From Chitinophaga pendula (GTDB lineage: Bacteria; Bacteroidota; Bacteroidia; Chitinophagales; Chitinophagaceae): a DNA stretch of 64,000 nucleotides. Below the pieces are notes generated by a model. It ran no database searches. It had not been told where the DNA came from and worked only from the letters and a program-made list of their open reading frames with translations. Shown piece after piece: positions 17,145-25,675 of the stretch. Each line of letters opens with the position of its first letter. The stretch's first letter is position 1. The DNA lies in NCBI RefSeq assembly GCF_020386615.1, contig NZ_CP077769.1, positions 5,567,501 through 5,631,500 of the forward strand. Reading direction: 5' to 3'. A program made the translations under genes and the position numbers.

Positions 17145-19472
17145 ATGAAAGTACTTACTGCACATCCGGGCACCTTTGAAGATCAAAAAATCATTGATAG
17201 CCAGATATCTTTTGCGCCTTTTGTTCGTTTTTTGAAAACGAAGGTAGCGGAGGGTAATGATGCCCGGACCACTCAATATAAGGAGATCATCCGCAAGTTT
17301 GAGGCGGAGCCTGCTACGTTGGCGCCTATGCCTTACGACACTGATCTTTCGCGTTTCCAGGAGTACCTGGACATTGTAGTAGCATCGGTATTTCCGGTGA
17401 CTATTGATACCAAACATGATATTTACGGGGTAGGCGTACCATTCCGGTTTGCGTTGTTGCATTATTCGGATATGTTCCGGCAGATATTCACTGGTGGGGG
17501 CGATCAGCTGGCGACTGTGCCGGTGGGTGTTTCTATAGACAAGGTGAAGAATGATAAGATGGAGTGGCTGTACAAGCTGATCCTGGAGCGGGTATATAAT
17601 TTCCCTGTTACTTATAAGAACGAGATCATTCACACTTTTGTTTCTCCGATGAGCGGGTTGAAGAAGTTTGTGAAGGTGCATATTGATCCTCAGTTTGTAG
17701 ATGTGAAGGTGAAGGGTAAGCTGCCGACGTTGGATTACAATACTTTCTGTAACTGTACCAATACGGTGCAGACGTTGCAGGAGTTGTTGCCACTTGACCT
17801 GTTTACGCTGGAGGGTTTTGTGATATGGACGGTACAGGATGTAACGAAAGAGGAGACTACGAACCGGGTAAAGAACCTGGTATTGAATATGCGTGAGGAG
17901 AATGAAGTTGCTACTTATGAGCGGATGGGTGAGATATTACAGATCATTGCGGAGAGTAAGGATGCGAGTGCGCATATTACGCCATTTCCGGAGGTGAACA
18001 ATCATCCGGTGCTGGAGTCCCGTTTTTGTGAGAATAGTCCTATACTGGGTATTTCTGGTAATAACAAACAGCAGCAGCAGTTATTCGCGCAGTTGCTGGA
18101 GCATGCGCAAAAGCATCCGGAGCCGCTGGTAATTCCGGAGGTAACGGATGATATACTGGCGCAGTATCCTTTTCTGAAGTTCCTGCCAAGGAAGCGTGTG
18201 AAGAGCTTTGTGCTTTGTCCGTTGTATCATGAGGACAAGCTGCTCGGTGTGTTGGAGCTGGCGTCTCCGAAGGAGAATAGTTTCAGCCTGGAAAGCCTGG
18301 GGACTATGTACCCGGTATATTCGTTAGTGATCATGTTGTTGAAGAAGAGTATGGAGTTGCTGAAGAACCGGGTAACGAATGTGATCAAGCAGCAGTTCAC
18401 GGCGTTGCAACCGGCGGTGGAATGGAAGTTCATGGAAGCGGCGTGGCAGTATTTAAGTGCACCGGAGGAAGAGAGAAAGGATATTGACAATATCACCTTT
18501 AACGATGTATATCCTTTGTATGGGGCGGTAGATATCCGGAATTCTTCTACTGAGCGTAGCAATGCGATCCATGAGGATCTGCAGGAGCAGCTGGAGCTGA
18601 TAGGCCGTATACTTACGGAGGTACATAGCAAGATACATCTGCCATTACTGGAGGAATTGTTGTACAAGAATAAGGAGTTGATAGCAAGTACGCGTGTTAA
18701 GTTGCAAGCTGAAGATGAGATACGGGTGAATGATTACCTGGAGCATGAGATCTCTCCTTTGTTCCGGCATTTGCAACAAAGTCATCCAGATCTATCGACG
18801 GTGCTGGAGCAGTACTTTACGGCGGTGGATCAAACGGAGGGGCATGTATTGCATCACCGGCAGGAGTATGAAGAGAGTCTGGCCAGGATCAATACGGTAT
18901 TGGGTCAATTCTTCGATAAGGAGAAGGACCAGATACAGCTTTCGTTCCCCTGTTATTTTGAGAAGTACCGTACGGATGGGGTGGAATATAATATTTACAT
19001 CGGGCAGTCTATTTCCTGTGACCGGCAGTTTGATATGTTGTATCTGCGTAATCTTCGGTTGTGGCAGGTATCTTCCATGGCGGAGATAGCTAAACTGACC
19101 CATCGTCTGCAGCCGGAGTTGAAGGTGCCATTGCAGACTACGCAGTTGATCCTTGCGCATAGTAATCCTATTGATATCAGTTTCCGTAATGATGAACGTC
19201 GTTTTGATGTGGAGGGTGCTTATAATATCCGTTATGAGATCATCAAAAAACGTATTGATAAGGTACATGTGAAAGAGACGGGACAGCGGCTGACGCAGCC
19301 GGGGACGATCTCTATTGTATATGCTTATGTACGTGAGATGGAGGAGTACCTGAAGTACATTACGTTCTTACAGAACAAGGGTGTACTGCAGGAGGGTGTT
19401 GAGACGCTGGAGCTGGAAGATTTGCAAGGTGTGAGTGGTCTTAAGGCGCTACGTGTGAAGGTGAAGAGCTGA
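17145..19472 (+). CDS. GAF-domain protein, cytoplasmic, function unknown
   Basis: 775 residues from ATG 17145 (a TTG three codons earlier is the alternative). No signal peptide or membrane segment. A GAF-like domain lies about residues 270-395: PVLESRFCENSPILGISGN, then FLPRKRVKSFVLCPLYHEDKLLGVLELASPKENSF, which is the typical strand-loop-strand end of GAF domains. The flanks are mostly helical; LQEQLELIGRILTEVHSK and neighbours look like coiled coil. No kinase, cyclase or phosphodiesterase motif is seen, so it may sense a small molecule and pass the signal by contact. It carries a long leader (about 285 nt) and a strong terminator at 19501-19534. Confidence 0.82.
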   Translation: MKVLTAHPGTFEDQKIIDSQISFAPFVRFLKTKVAEGNDARTTQYKEIIRKFEAEPATLAPMPYDTDLSRFQEYLDIVVASVFPVTIDTKHDIYGVGVPFRFALLHYSDMFRQIFTGGGDQLATVPVGVSIDKVKNDKMEWLYKLILERVYNFPVTYKNEIIHTFVSPMSGLKKFVKVHIDPQFVDVKVKGKLPTLDYNTFCNCTNTVQTLQELLPLDLFTLEGFVIWTVQDVTKEETTNRVKNLVLNMREENEVATYERMGEILQIIAESKDASAHITPFPEVNNHPVLESRFCENSPILGISGNNKQQQQLFAQLLEHAQKHPEPLVIPEVTDDILAQYPFLKFLPRKRVKSFVLCPLYHEDKLLGVLELASPKENSFSLESLGTMYPVYSLVIMLLKKSMELLKNRVTNVIKQQFTALQPAVEWKFMEAAWQYLSAPEEERKDIDNITFNDVYPLYGAVDIRNSSTERSNAIHEDLQEQLELIGRILTEVHSKIHLPLLEELLYKNKELIASTRVKLQAEDEIRVNDYLEHEISPLFRHLQQSHPDLSTVLEQYFTAVDQTEGHVLHHRQEYEESLARINTVLGQFFDKEKDQIQLSFPCYFEKYRTDGVEYNIYIGQSISCDRQFDMLYLRNLRLWQVSSMAEIAKLTHRLQPELKVPLQTTQLILAHSNPIDISFRNDERRFDVEGAYNIRYEIIKKRIDKVHVKETGQRLTQPGTISIVYAYVREMEEYLKYITFLQNKGVLQEGVETLELEDLQGVSGLKALRVKVKS

Positions 19473-19500
19473 TAACCATCATCCAGATACGCTACCATAG

Positions 19501-19534
19501 AGGGGGTTATTCCATAAGGGATAACCCCCTTTTA
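19501..19534 (+). terminator. Rho-independent terminator of the GAF gene
   Basis: AGGGGGTTAT (19501-19510) pairs perfectly with ATAACCCCCT (19521-19530), followed by TTTTAT. It starts 28 nt after the stop. Confidence 0.88.
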
Positions 19535-19572
19535 TATGTGATTGATTTACAGGGAGCCAGCTATACAATGCT

Positions 19573-19637
19573 TATACGAGTGATACAGGATGATTAAACG
19601 AATGATACAGGAGAGGTGGACCTGAGCACTTAAACAA
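19573..19637. repeat. Dispersed intergenic repeat, copy 1
   Basis: Contains two tandem versions of CGARTGATACAGGA (starting 19577 and 19599), the second continuing GAGGTGGACCTGAGC. The same two blocks, CGAATGATACAGGAGAG and GAGAGGTGGAC-TGAGC, recur at 58197-58256 in another intergenic region 38 kb away. Both copies lie just after a plus-strand gene's terminator and before a minus-strand gene's terminator. Confidence 0.6.
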
Positions 19638-19706
19638 ATAACAATCAGATACATACAATTAATAAAAAAACCCCTACAAGCAGATAATCAACCTGTTAGG
19701 TGTTAT

Positions 19707-19741
19707 ATAAAAAAGGCTGTCTACCTATTGGCAGACAGCCT
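19707..19741 (-). terminator. Rho-independent terminator of the phosphatase/Omp85 gene
   Basis: AGGCTGTCT (19714-19722) pairs with AGACAGCCT (19733-19741); in the minus direction a T run (TTTTTTATA) follows. It lies 21 nt after the stop at 19763. Confidence 0.88.
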
Positions 19742-19762
19742 GTATGATGGGTGATTAAATAG

Positions 19763-22700
19763 CTAGAATCGCCAGCCCAATGTGATGTATGGCAGTGTTT
19801 CTTCTTTGGAGTGGCCTACTACGGCGGTGATCATGAACATATCGAGCGGCACGAAATAGAGGCCGCCGCCGTATCCATCATGCCATTCGTGGGAGGTTTC
19901 TCCTTTTTGCCATACGCGGCCGACGTCGTTGAAGGCGATGAGGCCGACGGTAGCCGGGAAGAGGTATGACTTGAACTTGAGGAGTTTGATACGGGCTTCC
20001 ATGTTGTTGTATACCATGCTGGTGCCATTGAAGCGGTAGTTGCGGTATCCGCGGAGGTGTTGAATACCGCCGAGCATCATGCCCTGGAAGTATTCGGGGT
20101 TACCCCACTGTACGCCGCCGCCGAAGCGGCTGATGATGACTACGCTGGCTGGTATGCGGAAGCTGGTGAAGAAGCTCAGGTCGGTCTGGAGCTGCATGTA
20201 GTTTCTCTTTTCTTCATTCAGGCCCTGGTTGCCTAGTAGGGATGTGGTCCAGAAGACGCCGCGGGAAGGTAATACCTGGCTGTTGCGGGTATCTACCTGG
20301 AGGGCGAGGCGGAGGCCGGCGTAGTATTTATCGCGGAAGACGGTGAGGGAGTCGAGACCATTTGTTTTGAAATTGGTGACGAAGCGGCCCTGATTTTCAT
20401 CTTTATCCAGTGCGTAGTAATTAAACGTTGGTCCGTATGCGAGGGATATATGTGTTGCTAGTTTTGATTTGAGGAGTGCTTCTACGTTGAAGAGGTTGTA
20501 CCTGGCGCGGTAGTAGCTGATATTTTTTCCATTGCTTTTATCGAATACGGTTTCGTTGCCCTGTCCGAAGAAGTTGATGGTATTGTGAGGAGCACGTGCG
20601 CTCGCGAAGAGGAGCACATCTGTTTTACCGAATACGTCGGTGAATTCGCCCTGATAGCGGAACTGGAATGCGCGAGTGGCGAGGGCGTGGCTGGCGGTAA
20701 AGGTATGTTTGACGGCGAAGGGTTCTTTGCGGAATCCCTGGCCGATGTGTTGTACTCCCAGGCCGAGCAGGATGCCATCATCGCGGTTGAAGCCAGCGGT
20801 GATGAGAGGCATAGTTTTATTGTATTTGAATGCCCTGCGGTTGTATTGTATGACGCCGGGGTTGGAGGAGAGTCTTTCTCTAGCGCCATTGAGGAGGAAG
20901 CTATCTTTTCCATTTTTCAGGTCGTAGATATGGACTCTTTTGCCACCGTGGGCGTTACCGGTTTCTGTATAGGTATCTGCGTCTTTACCACCGATAAGGC
21001 GGATGCGCAGAGGAGAAGGGTGTGTGCCGGAGAGCTGGAATCTATCTTCTCCGCCGAGGCCGTAGAAGCGTATTTCTTTTGTTACGGCGGGGTCGAAGGT
21101 ACGGGAGTAGATGCGTTGTTCTGTTTCTCCTTTTTTGCTGATCTTATATACGTTGACTGCGAGTTTTCCTTCGGGCAGTCTTTCTATGTTGAACAGCTCA
21201 TTTTTCTCTGTGCCGGTTACGTCTACTTCGCGTGAGAGGAATCGATAGTATTTCATGGCTTCTCTTTCGAGGATGTCTCTTCTTGCTTTGAGAACGCGGA
21301 GGGTACGCTCGCCGACGAGGTGCCGGATGGTATCGGGGAAGCGGTTAACGGCGGTTTGGAGTACGCTATCGGATATTGCTGTTAGGAACTGGCGGACATC
21401 TGTCTGCCATTGTTTTTCGTCGAGTTCGTTGAGGAAGGATCTGTCGAAGTGCCGTGCGTTGAAGTTGTATCCCTGTATGTAAGGTATTTTTTCGCGGAAG
21501 CCCTGGAACTTGGGTAGCAGCCATGGTCTTGATGCCTGGCGGGAGATGAATCCTTCGTTGACAAAGAAAGCCTGATCGCGGTCGCGAGGGATCGGATAGA
21601 ACTCTTTTTGTTTTTTGTGTTTGTCGGCGTACCATCGCCATTGGTCTTCGTGACGGTCCCAGTCGGCAATGAATATATCCAGGAGGCGGGCGCGCAGTAC
21701 GGCTTTCTGGTGAACGGTATTATCGTTGTCGCCATTGATCTGGTCGAGGACTTTTTCGGTGTTGTATGTTTTGCTGGTGACGGGTTCTCTTTCTTCGAAC
21801 AGGTATACGTCGTTGCCGAAGCTTTGGCGGTATATGCCGAGTGACGTGTCTGCGGGCAGGAATACCATAGTAGGATTTGCATGGGGTACGCCTACTGCGT
21901 CGGCCAGTATGGGTATGGGGAGAGGGGCGTATGGGTTGGCGGCGGATATCTGGTCTTGCACGACATCTTTGGCGATGGTCTCTCTCAGTTCTTCCGGTAC
22001 TGCTTCGTCCGGATATTTTTTGAGGGACCGGAGTACCCATTCACGGCCGGTGCTATCTTCGAGGCGCAGGCTGCGGGTTTGTTTACCACCTCCTCTTTTG
22101 AGGATCTTCAAGCCACCTTTTTCTTTTTGCAGATCTATTACGGGGAAGTTCATGGGAGTGGCCCATACGTTGCGGTAGTTGTTTCCGAGGAGGAACCGGT
22201 GGAAGCGACCTACTTTTTCGTACTGTGGATCTATCGGCATGTGTATTACCGGCGGTAGTGTTTTTGCCGGGGTGATGCTGGCGGCGACCTGTTTGCGGAT
22301 ATCCTGCAAGCTGAGTAACCGGGAGGTGAAAGCGGGTGTGTCTTGTTGTGCCAGGTAGTATTGTACGCGGAGGGTGCCATCTTGGAGGAGTTCGAGGGCG
22401 GCGTATCCATTTTCTTTGGAGGCGAACTGTGATTTACGACCTTTTTTTACGCGGGTGTCTTTGGCGCCGCTGCCGCTGATGACGTAGGCATTTTGTCCGT
22501 CGCGGATGAACTGCAGGGAGTGATCATGACCGGAGACATATACCATGGGACCATGAGGTTTGAAGGCTTCTTCTATTCCTTTGATCATTTGTTGATAGAG
22601 GGGATGTGGGAGGTCTTCGGGAGTACCGAATACGCCTCTTGCGAGCGGGTATATAGAACCTATTACCGGCAGCGGGATATATAGTGAAGGTTTAAGATCG

Positions 22701-23413
22701 GTGAGGGGGAATATATGTTGTTTGAAGGTATAGTATCCACCATGAATGCCATAGCTTCTAAGCGGGTGGTGAGCGGCGAAGATGAGTATTTTATCCTGAT
22801 TGCGGATGACGATATCGGAGAGTGCGGCCAGGACATCTTCTTTTGTTTTGCAGTCGCAGGAGGAAGTAAGCCCTGGTTTTTCGTAAGGGAATAGCCACCA
22901 TTCGGTATCCATTATCACGACGGTGATATTTTTGCCGACGGCTATTTCTTCGGGGCCTGGGCATCCATCTTGCGGGAGCATGCGGACGTTAGGCAGGTTG
23001 AGGGAATCCAGGTATCGTTGTTGCTGGCGGATGGTTTGCCATCCACCAGGTTTTGATTTGAGCCAGTCATGATTGCCCGGTATGAAGTAGGCTTGTGCTT
23101 TGGTATCTCGTACGAGATTGGCTTGGTAGTCGAGTATTTCTTTAGCATGTGGGAATGACCTGGCGGAGGCATCTGGCAGTCCGAGGGGATATACGTTATC
23201 GCCTAGAAAGAGGACGGTATTTTTGTCTTCCTGTAGGTTGTAGCGGTTGCGTACGGCATCTATTACCGGATTTTTACCATCATGGTGTAGTTCTCCGGCG
23301 TCGCCGATGAGGATGATACGTTGTACTACGCTATCTGTATTTGATTGTGCAGTTACTGTCTGCCAGCCCCATGACAGGAAGGCCAGCAGTATTGCCTTGC
23401 GGATGATGAACAT
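19763..23413 (-). CDS. Outer-membrane fusion: PAP-like phosphatase, kinase-like middle, Omp85-like barrel
   Basis: 1216 residues. Signal peptide to about 22. Residues 32-330 carry the metallophosphoesterase motifs of the purple-acid-phosphatase style: GDAG (37-40), GDNVY (71-75), GNHD (113-116), AAHH (about 214) and GHDH (about 294). The middle has features of a protein-kinase-like fold: a Gly-rich GGGKQTRSLRLED near 441, WVLRSLKK near 460, DWDRHEDQW near 586 (catalytic-loop-like) and IPRDRDQAF near 611 (metal-binding DxD-like), close to CotH/FAM20/HipA-type loops. From about 800 the sequence is amphipathic beta, resembles bacterial surface antigen (BamA/TamA/FhaC) barrels, and ends ITLGWRF with the terminal Phe of outer-membrane proteins. 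Phosphatase and barrel are confident; the kinase-like part is my inference. The lipoprotein gene upstream is 10 nt away. Confidence 0.85.
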   Translation of the reverse strand: MFIIRKAILLAFLSWGWQTVTAQSNTDSVVQRIILIGDAGELHHDGKNPVIDAVRNRYNLQEDKNTVLFLGDNVYPLGLPDASARSFPHAKEILDYQANLVRDTKAQAYFIPGNHDWLKSKPGGWQTIRQQQRYLDSLNLPNVRMLPQDGCPGPEEIAVGKNITVVIMDTEWWLFPYEKPGLTSSCDCKTKEDVLAALSDIVIRNQDKILIFAAHHPLRSYGIHGGYYTFKQHIFPLTDLKPSLYIPLPVIGSIYPLARGVFGTPEDLPHPLYQQMIKGIEEAFKPHGPMVYVSGHDHSLQFIRDGQNAYVISGSGAKDTRVKKGRKSQFASKENGYAALELLQDGTLRVQYYLAQQDTPAFTSRLLSLQDIRKQVAASITPAKTLPPVIHMPIDPQYEKVGRFHRFLLGNNYRNVWATPMNFPVIDLQKEKGGLKILKRGGGKQTRSLRLEDSTGREWVLRSLKKYPDEAVPEELRETIAKDVVQDQISAANPYAPLPIPILADAVGVPHANPTMVFLPADTSLGIYRQSFGNDVYLFEEREPVTSKTYNTEKVLDQINGDNDNTVHQKAVLRARLLDIFIADWDRHEDQWRWYADKHKKQKEFYPIPRDRDQAFFVNEGFISRQASRPWLLPKFQGFREKIPYIQGYNFNARHFDRSFLNELDEKQWQTDVRQFLTAISDSVLQTAVNRFPDTIRHLVGERTLRVLKARRDILEREAMKYYRFLSREVDVTGTEKNELFNIERLPEGKLAVNVYKISKKGETEQRIYSRTFDPAVTKEIRFYGLGGEDRFQLSGTHPSPLRIRLIGGKDADTYTETGNAHGGKRVHIYDLKNGKDSFLLNGARERLSSNPGVIQYNRRAFKYNKTMPLITAGFNRDDGILLGLGVQHIGQGFRKEPFAVKHTFTASHALATRAFQFRYQGEFTDVFGKTDVLLFASARAPHNTINFFGQGNETVFDKSNGKNISYYRARYNLFNVEALLKSKLATHISLAYGPTFNYYALDKDENQGRFVTNFKTNGLDSLTVFRDKYYAGLRLALQVDTRNSQVLPSRGVFWTTSLLGNQGLNEEKRNYMQLQTDLSFFTSFRIPASVVIISRFGGGVQWGNPEYFQGMMLGGIQHLRGYRNYRFNGTSMVYNNMEARIKLLKFKSYLFPATVGLIAFNDVGRVWQKGETSHEWHDGYGGGLYFVPLDMFMITAVVGHSKEETLPYITLGWRF

Positions 23414-23423
23414 ATATTCACAG

Positions 23424-24263
23424 TTATGGCTTGTAGACGAATTTCAGGATATTGGCGGTGCCTTCTCCTGCTTCATTGGAGATATACATATCTCCATTTT
23501 TGGCGAAATATATCCCTTCGGGTTGCAGGAACAGTTTGTTCTTAAAGGGATATGTTTCCAATACTTTTCCCTGTTGGGTGGCTATTACCAACATGTGATT
23601 AACGTTGGAGATGATATACAGTCTTTTATCGATAGGATGAATGGTTGCGGCGGAGGGTCTGAAGTGTTTGATTTCTCTGCCTGCGAGGCGGGAGATGTCG
23701 TCGAGTGAGAGCTGGAATACGGGAGCAGGGTCGTATTGCATGCTGTTGAGATCGAAGCGGTATGCGCTGGTGACTCCTTTCTTTTTATCGTCTTCACAGT
23801 TTTTGCAGAGGAGGATGACGCCCTGGCCGGAGGAGTCTATGTAGGCAGATTCGAACTCTTGTTTGCCCGGGATGGATAGTTTGTATTCGGAGGATGAGGT
23901 GCTATCTGTGAACATATTATGTACGTGATAGAGGGTGCCGTTACTCTTTAACACCATCCAACCCTTATATGTTTTAACGATATCTTCATAATCGCCGGAG
24001 CGGCCGAATTTCCAGTATGGGTATGGTTCATCTGCGGAGAGGTCAATTTTATAGATGCGGCCTTCTTCGTCGTTGATTGCGTATATATTGTTTTCGTCGG
24101 GATCGAGTACCAGTCCTGATATTTCCTGCATGGACTCACGTACGCGGAAACGTTGGGGGTCTTGCAGCTGATAACCTTTTGGGGTGGAGGGTTGTTTTTT
24201 TTCCTGTTCGGAACTAGCATTACAGGAGAGGATGATAATCAGCAGAAGAGCCAGATAACGCAT
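23424..24263 (-). CDS. SdiA-regulated-type beta-propeller lipoprotein
   Basis: 279 residues. Lipobox IIILSC (Cys about 14). The body begins MQEISGLVLDPDENNIYAIND, the hallmark of the SdiA-regulated/esterase-like propeller family, with later blades around GRIYKIDL, GDYEDIVKTYKGW and FLQPEGIYFAKNGDMYISNE. Such proteins fold as six-bladed propellers; the ligand is unknown. It is the first gene of a two-gene unit: its stop is 10 nt before the start of the giant phosphatase/Omp85 protein, so it may work with it at the outer membrane. Confidence 0.83.
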   Translation of the reverse strand: MRYLALLLIIILSCNASSEQEKKQPSTPKGYQLQDPQRFRVRESMQEISGLVLDPDENNIYAINDEEGRIYKIDLSADEPYPYWKFGRSGDYEDIVKTYKGWMVLKSNGTLYHVHNMFTDSTSSSEYKLSIPGKQEFESAYIDSSGQGVILLCKNCEDDKKKGVTSAYRFDLNSMQYDPAPVFQLSLDDISRLAGREIKHFRPSAATIHPIDKRLYIISNVNHMLVIATQQGKVLETYPFKNKLFLQPEGIYFAKNGDMYISNEAGEGTANILKFVYKP

Positions 24264-24350
24264 ACGCTTAACAGTTATTGTCTACAGTAAAATTAACTTA
24301 AAAATGCTGTATCTTGCTCCTACACATCTTTGTTTTTTCAATGATCGGTT

Positions 24351-25637
24351 ATGCAAACAGGTAAAATTATTGATGCGGCGCAACAATTCGTAGAGGCGCA
24401 GTATCAGCAGCATCCACATCCTAGGCTCATATACCACAATCTAATACATACCCGGCAGGTGGTACAGGCGACGTCGCAGATAGCGGCGCATTATCATCTT
24501 GAGGGGGATGATCTGGAGGCGGTATATGTGGCGGCGTGGTTTCACGACATTGGTTATTTATCGGGGCCGGGGCAGCAGCATGAGGAGCGGGGTGCGGAAG
24601 CTGCTGTGAGCTTTTTACGACAACAAGGTGTTGCTGAGGCATTGCAAGAGAAAGTATCTGGCTGTATACTGGCGACCCGTATGCCACAGGTGCCGACTAA
24701 CCTGATCGAGCAGATCACCTGTGATGCGGATTTGTTTCACCTGGGATCGCCTGCCTTTAAGGACCGTAATAAGTTGTTACGGAAGGAAGCGGAGATGGTA
24801 GCTGGCAAGGAGATATCTTCTGCGACGTGGACGGAGACGACGTTGTTGTTTATGGAGCAGCACCGTTACCACACTACTTATGCGCAGGCGTTATTGAAGC
24901 AGCAGAAGGAGGAAAATATGGACCGGTTACGTAACAAGCTGGAGAAGCAAAAGGCTGCTACTGCAGAGGTTTCTTCTGCGAACCTGCCGACGGTAGTAAG
25001 CGCTGAGGCATTAGCGGCTGTGCCGGCGGCGACACAGCTGATGACATTGGGTAAGGAGGGGAAAAAAGGTAAAAAAGACAAGAAAAAAGATAAAGAGAAA
25101 AAACCGGAGCGAGGTATTGAGACGATGTTCCGCACTACGTCTTCCAATCATATACGGCTTAGTTCGATGGCAGACAGTAAGGCCAACATTATGATCTCGG
25201 TGAATTCGATCATCATTTCGATTATCCTGTCGGTGTTGTTGAGAAAGCTGGAGGACAATCCCAACCTGGTGATTCCGGCTATTATATTTCTATGTACGAG
25301 TGTGACGACGATCATCTTTGCGGTGCTGGCGACGCGTCCGAATGTCACCAATGGTCGTTTTACGCAGGACGATATACGTGAGAAGCGTACGAACCTGTTG
25401 TTCTTTGGTAACTTTCATGAGATGGCGTTGAAAGATTATGACTGGGGTATGAAGGAGATGATGCAGGACGCCAATTATCTTTATGGGAGTATGATACAGG
25501 ATATTTATCACTTGGGAGTGGTGTTAGGGCGCAAGTACCGGTTATTGCGTATTGCGTATAATGTGTTTATGTTCGGGCTTGTTATTTCAGTGCTGGCGTT
25601 TACGATCGCTGTTATTTTCTTTCCTATCAAGGACTAG
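24351..25637 (+). CDS. HD phosphohydrolase fused to a Pycsar-type transmembrane effector domain (PycTM/DUF5706)
   Basis: 428 residues. The N-terminal HD domain has H29/H33, H65-D66 (AAWFHDIGY) and D125 or D127 (ITCDADLFH), the H...HD...D metal set of HD phosphohydrolases. A linker of about 60 residues contains a Lys-rich stretch (GKKGKKDKKKDKEKK). From about 255, TTSSNHIRLSSMADSKANIM, two adjacent hydrophobic helices and a last C-terminal helix match DUF5706, the membrane effector of Pycsar cyclic-pyrimidine antiphage systems. No nucleotide cyclase is nearby. The polyphosphate kinase gene follows 38 nt downstream on the same strand. The HD-PycTM arrangement suggests a nucleotide-linked membrane function, but defence is not shown. 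Confidence 0.87.
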   Translation: MQTGKIIDAAQQFVEAQYQQHPHPRLIYHNLIHTRQVVQATSQIAAHYHLEGDDLEAVYVAAWFHDIGYLSGPGQQHEERGAEAAVSFLRQQGVAEALQEKVSGCILATRMPQVPTNLIEQITCDADLFHLGSPAFKDRNKLLRKEAEMVAGKEISSATWTETTLLFMEQHRYHTTYAQALLKQQKEENMDRLRNKLEKQKAATAEVSSANLPTVVSAEALAAVPAATQLMTLGKEGKKGKKDKKKDKEKKPERGIETMFRTTSSNHIRLSSMADSKANIMISVNSIIISIILSVLLRKLEDNPNLVIPAIIFLCTSVTTIIFAVLATRPNVTNGRFTQDDIREKRTNLLFFGNFHEMALKDYDWGMKEMMQDANYLYGSMIQDIYHLGVVLGRKYRLLRIAYNVFMFGLVISVLAFTIAVIFFPIKD

Positions 25638-25675
25638 CTGCATTTATTCTACTATTCTCTTATTCTATCGACCAC

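Noticed and set aside
20585..21235. 216-codon plus-strand ORF opposite the phosphatase/Omp85 gene
   Set aside because: Antisense shadow; the minus-strand reading frame is continuous over 1216 residues with motifs.
24351..25637. A complete Pycsar antiphage system
   Set aside because: No pyrimidine cyclase gene is adjacent or in the window; only the effector-like domain is present, so a defence system is not claimed.
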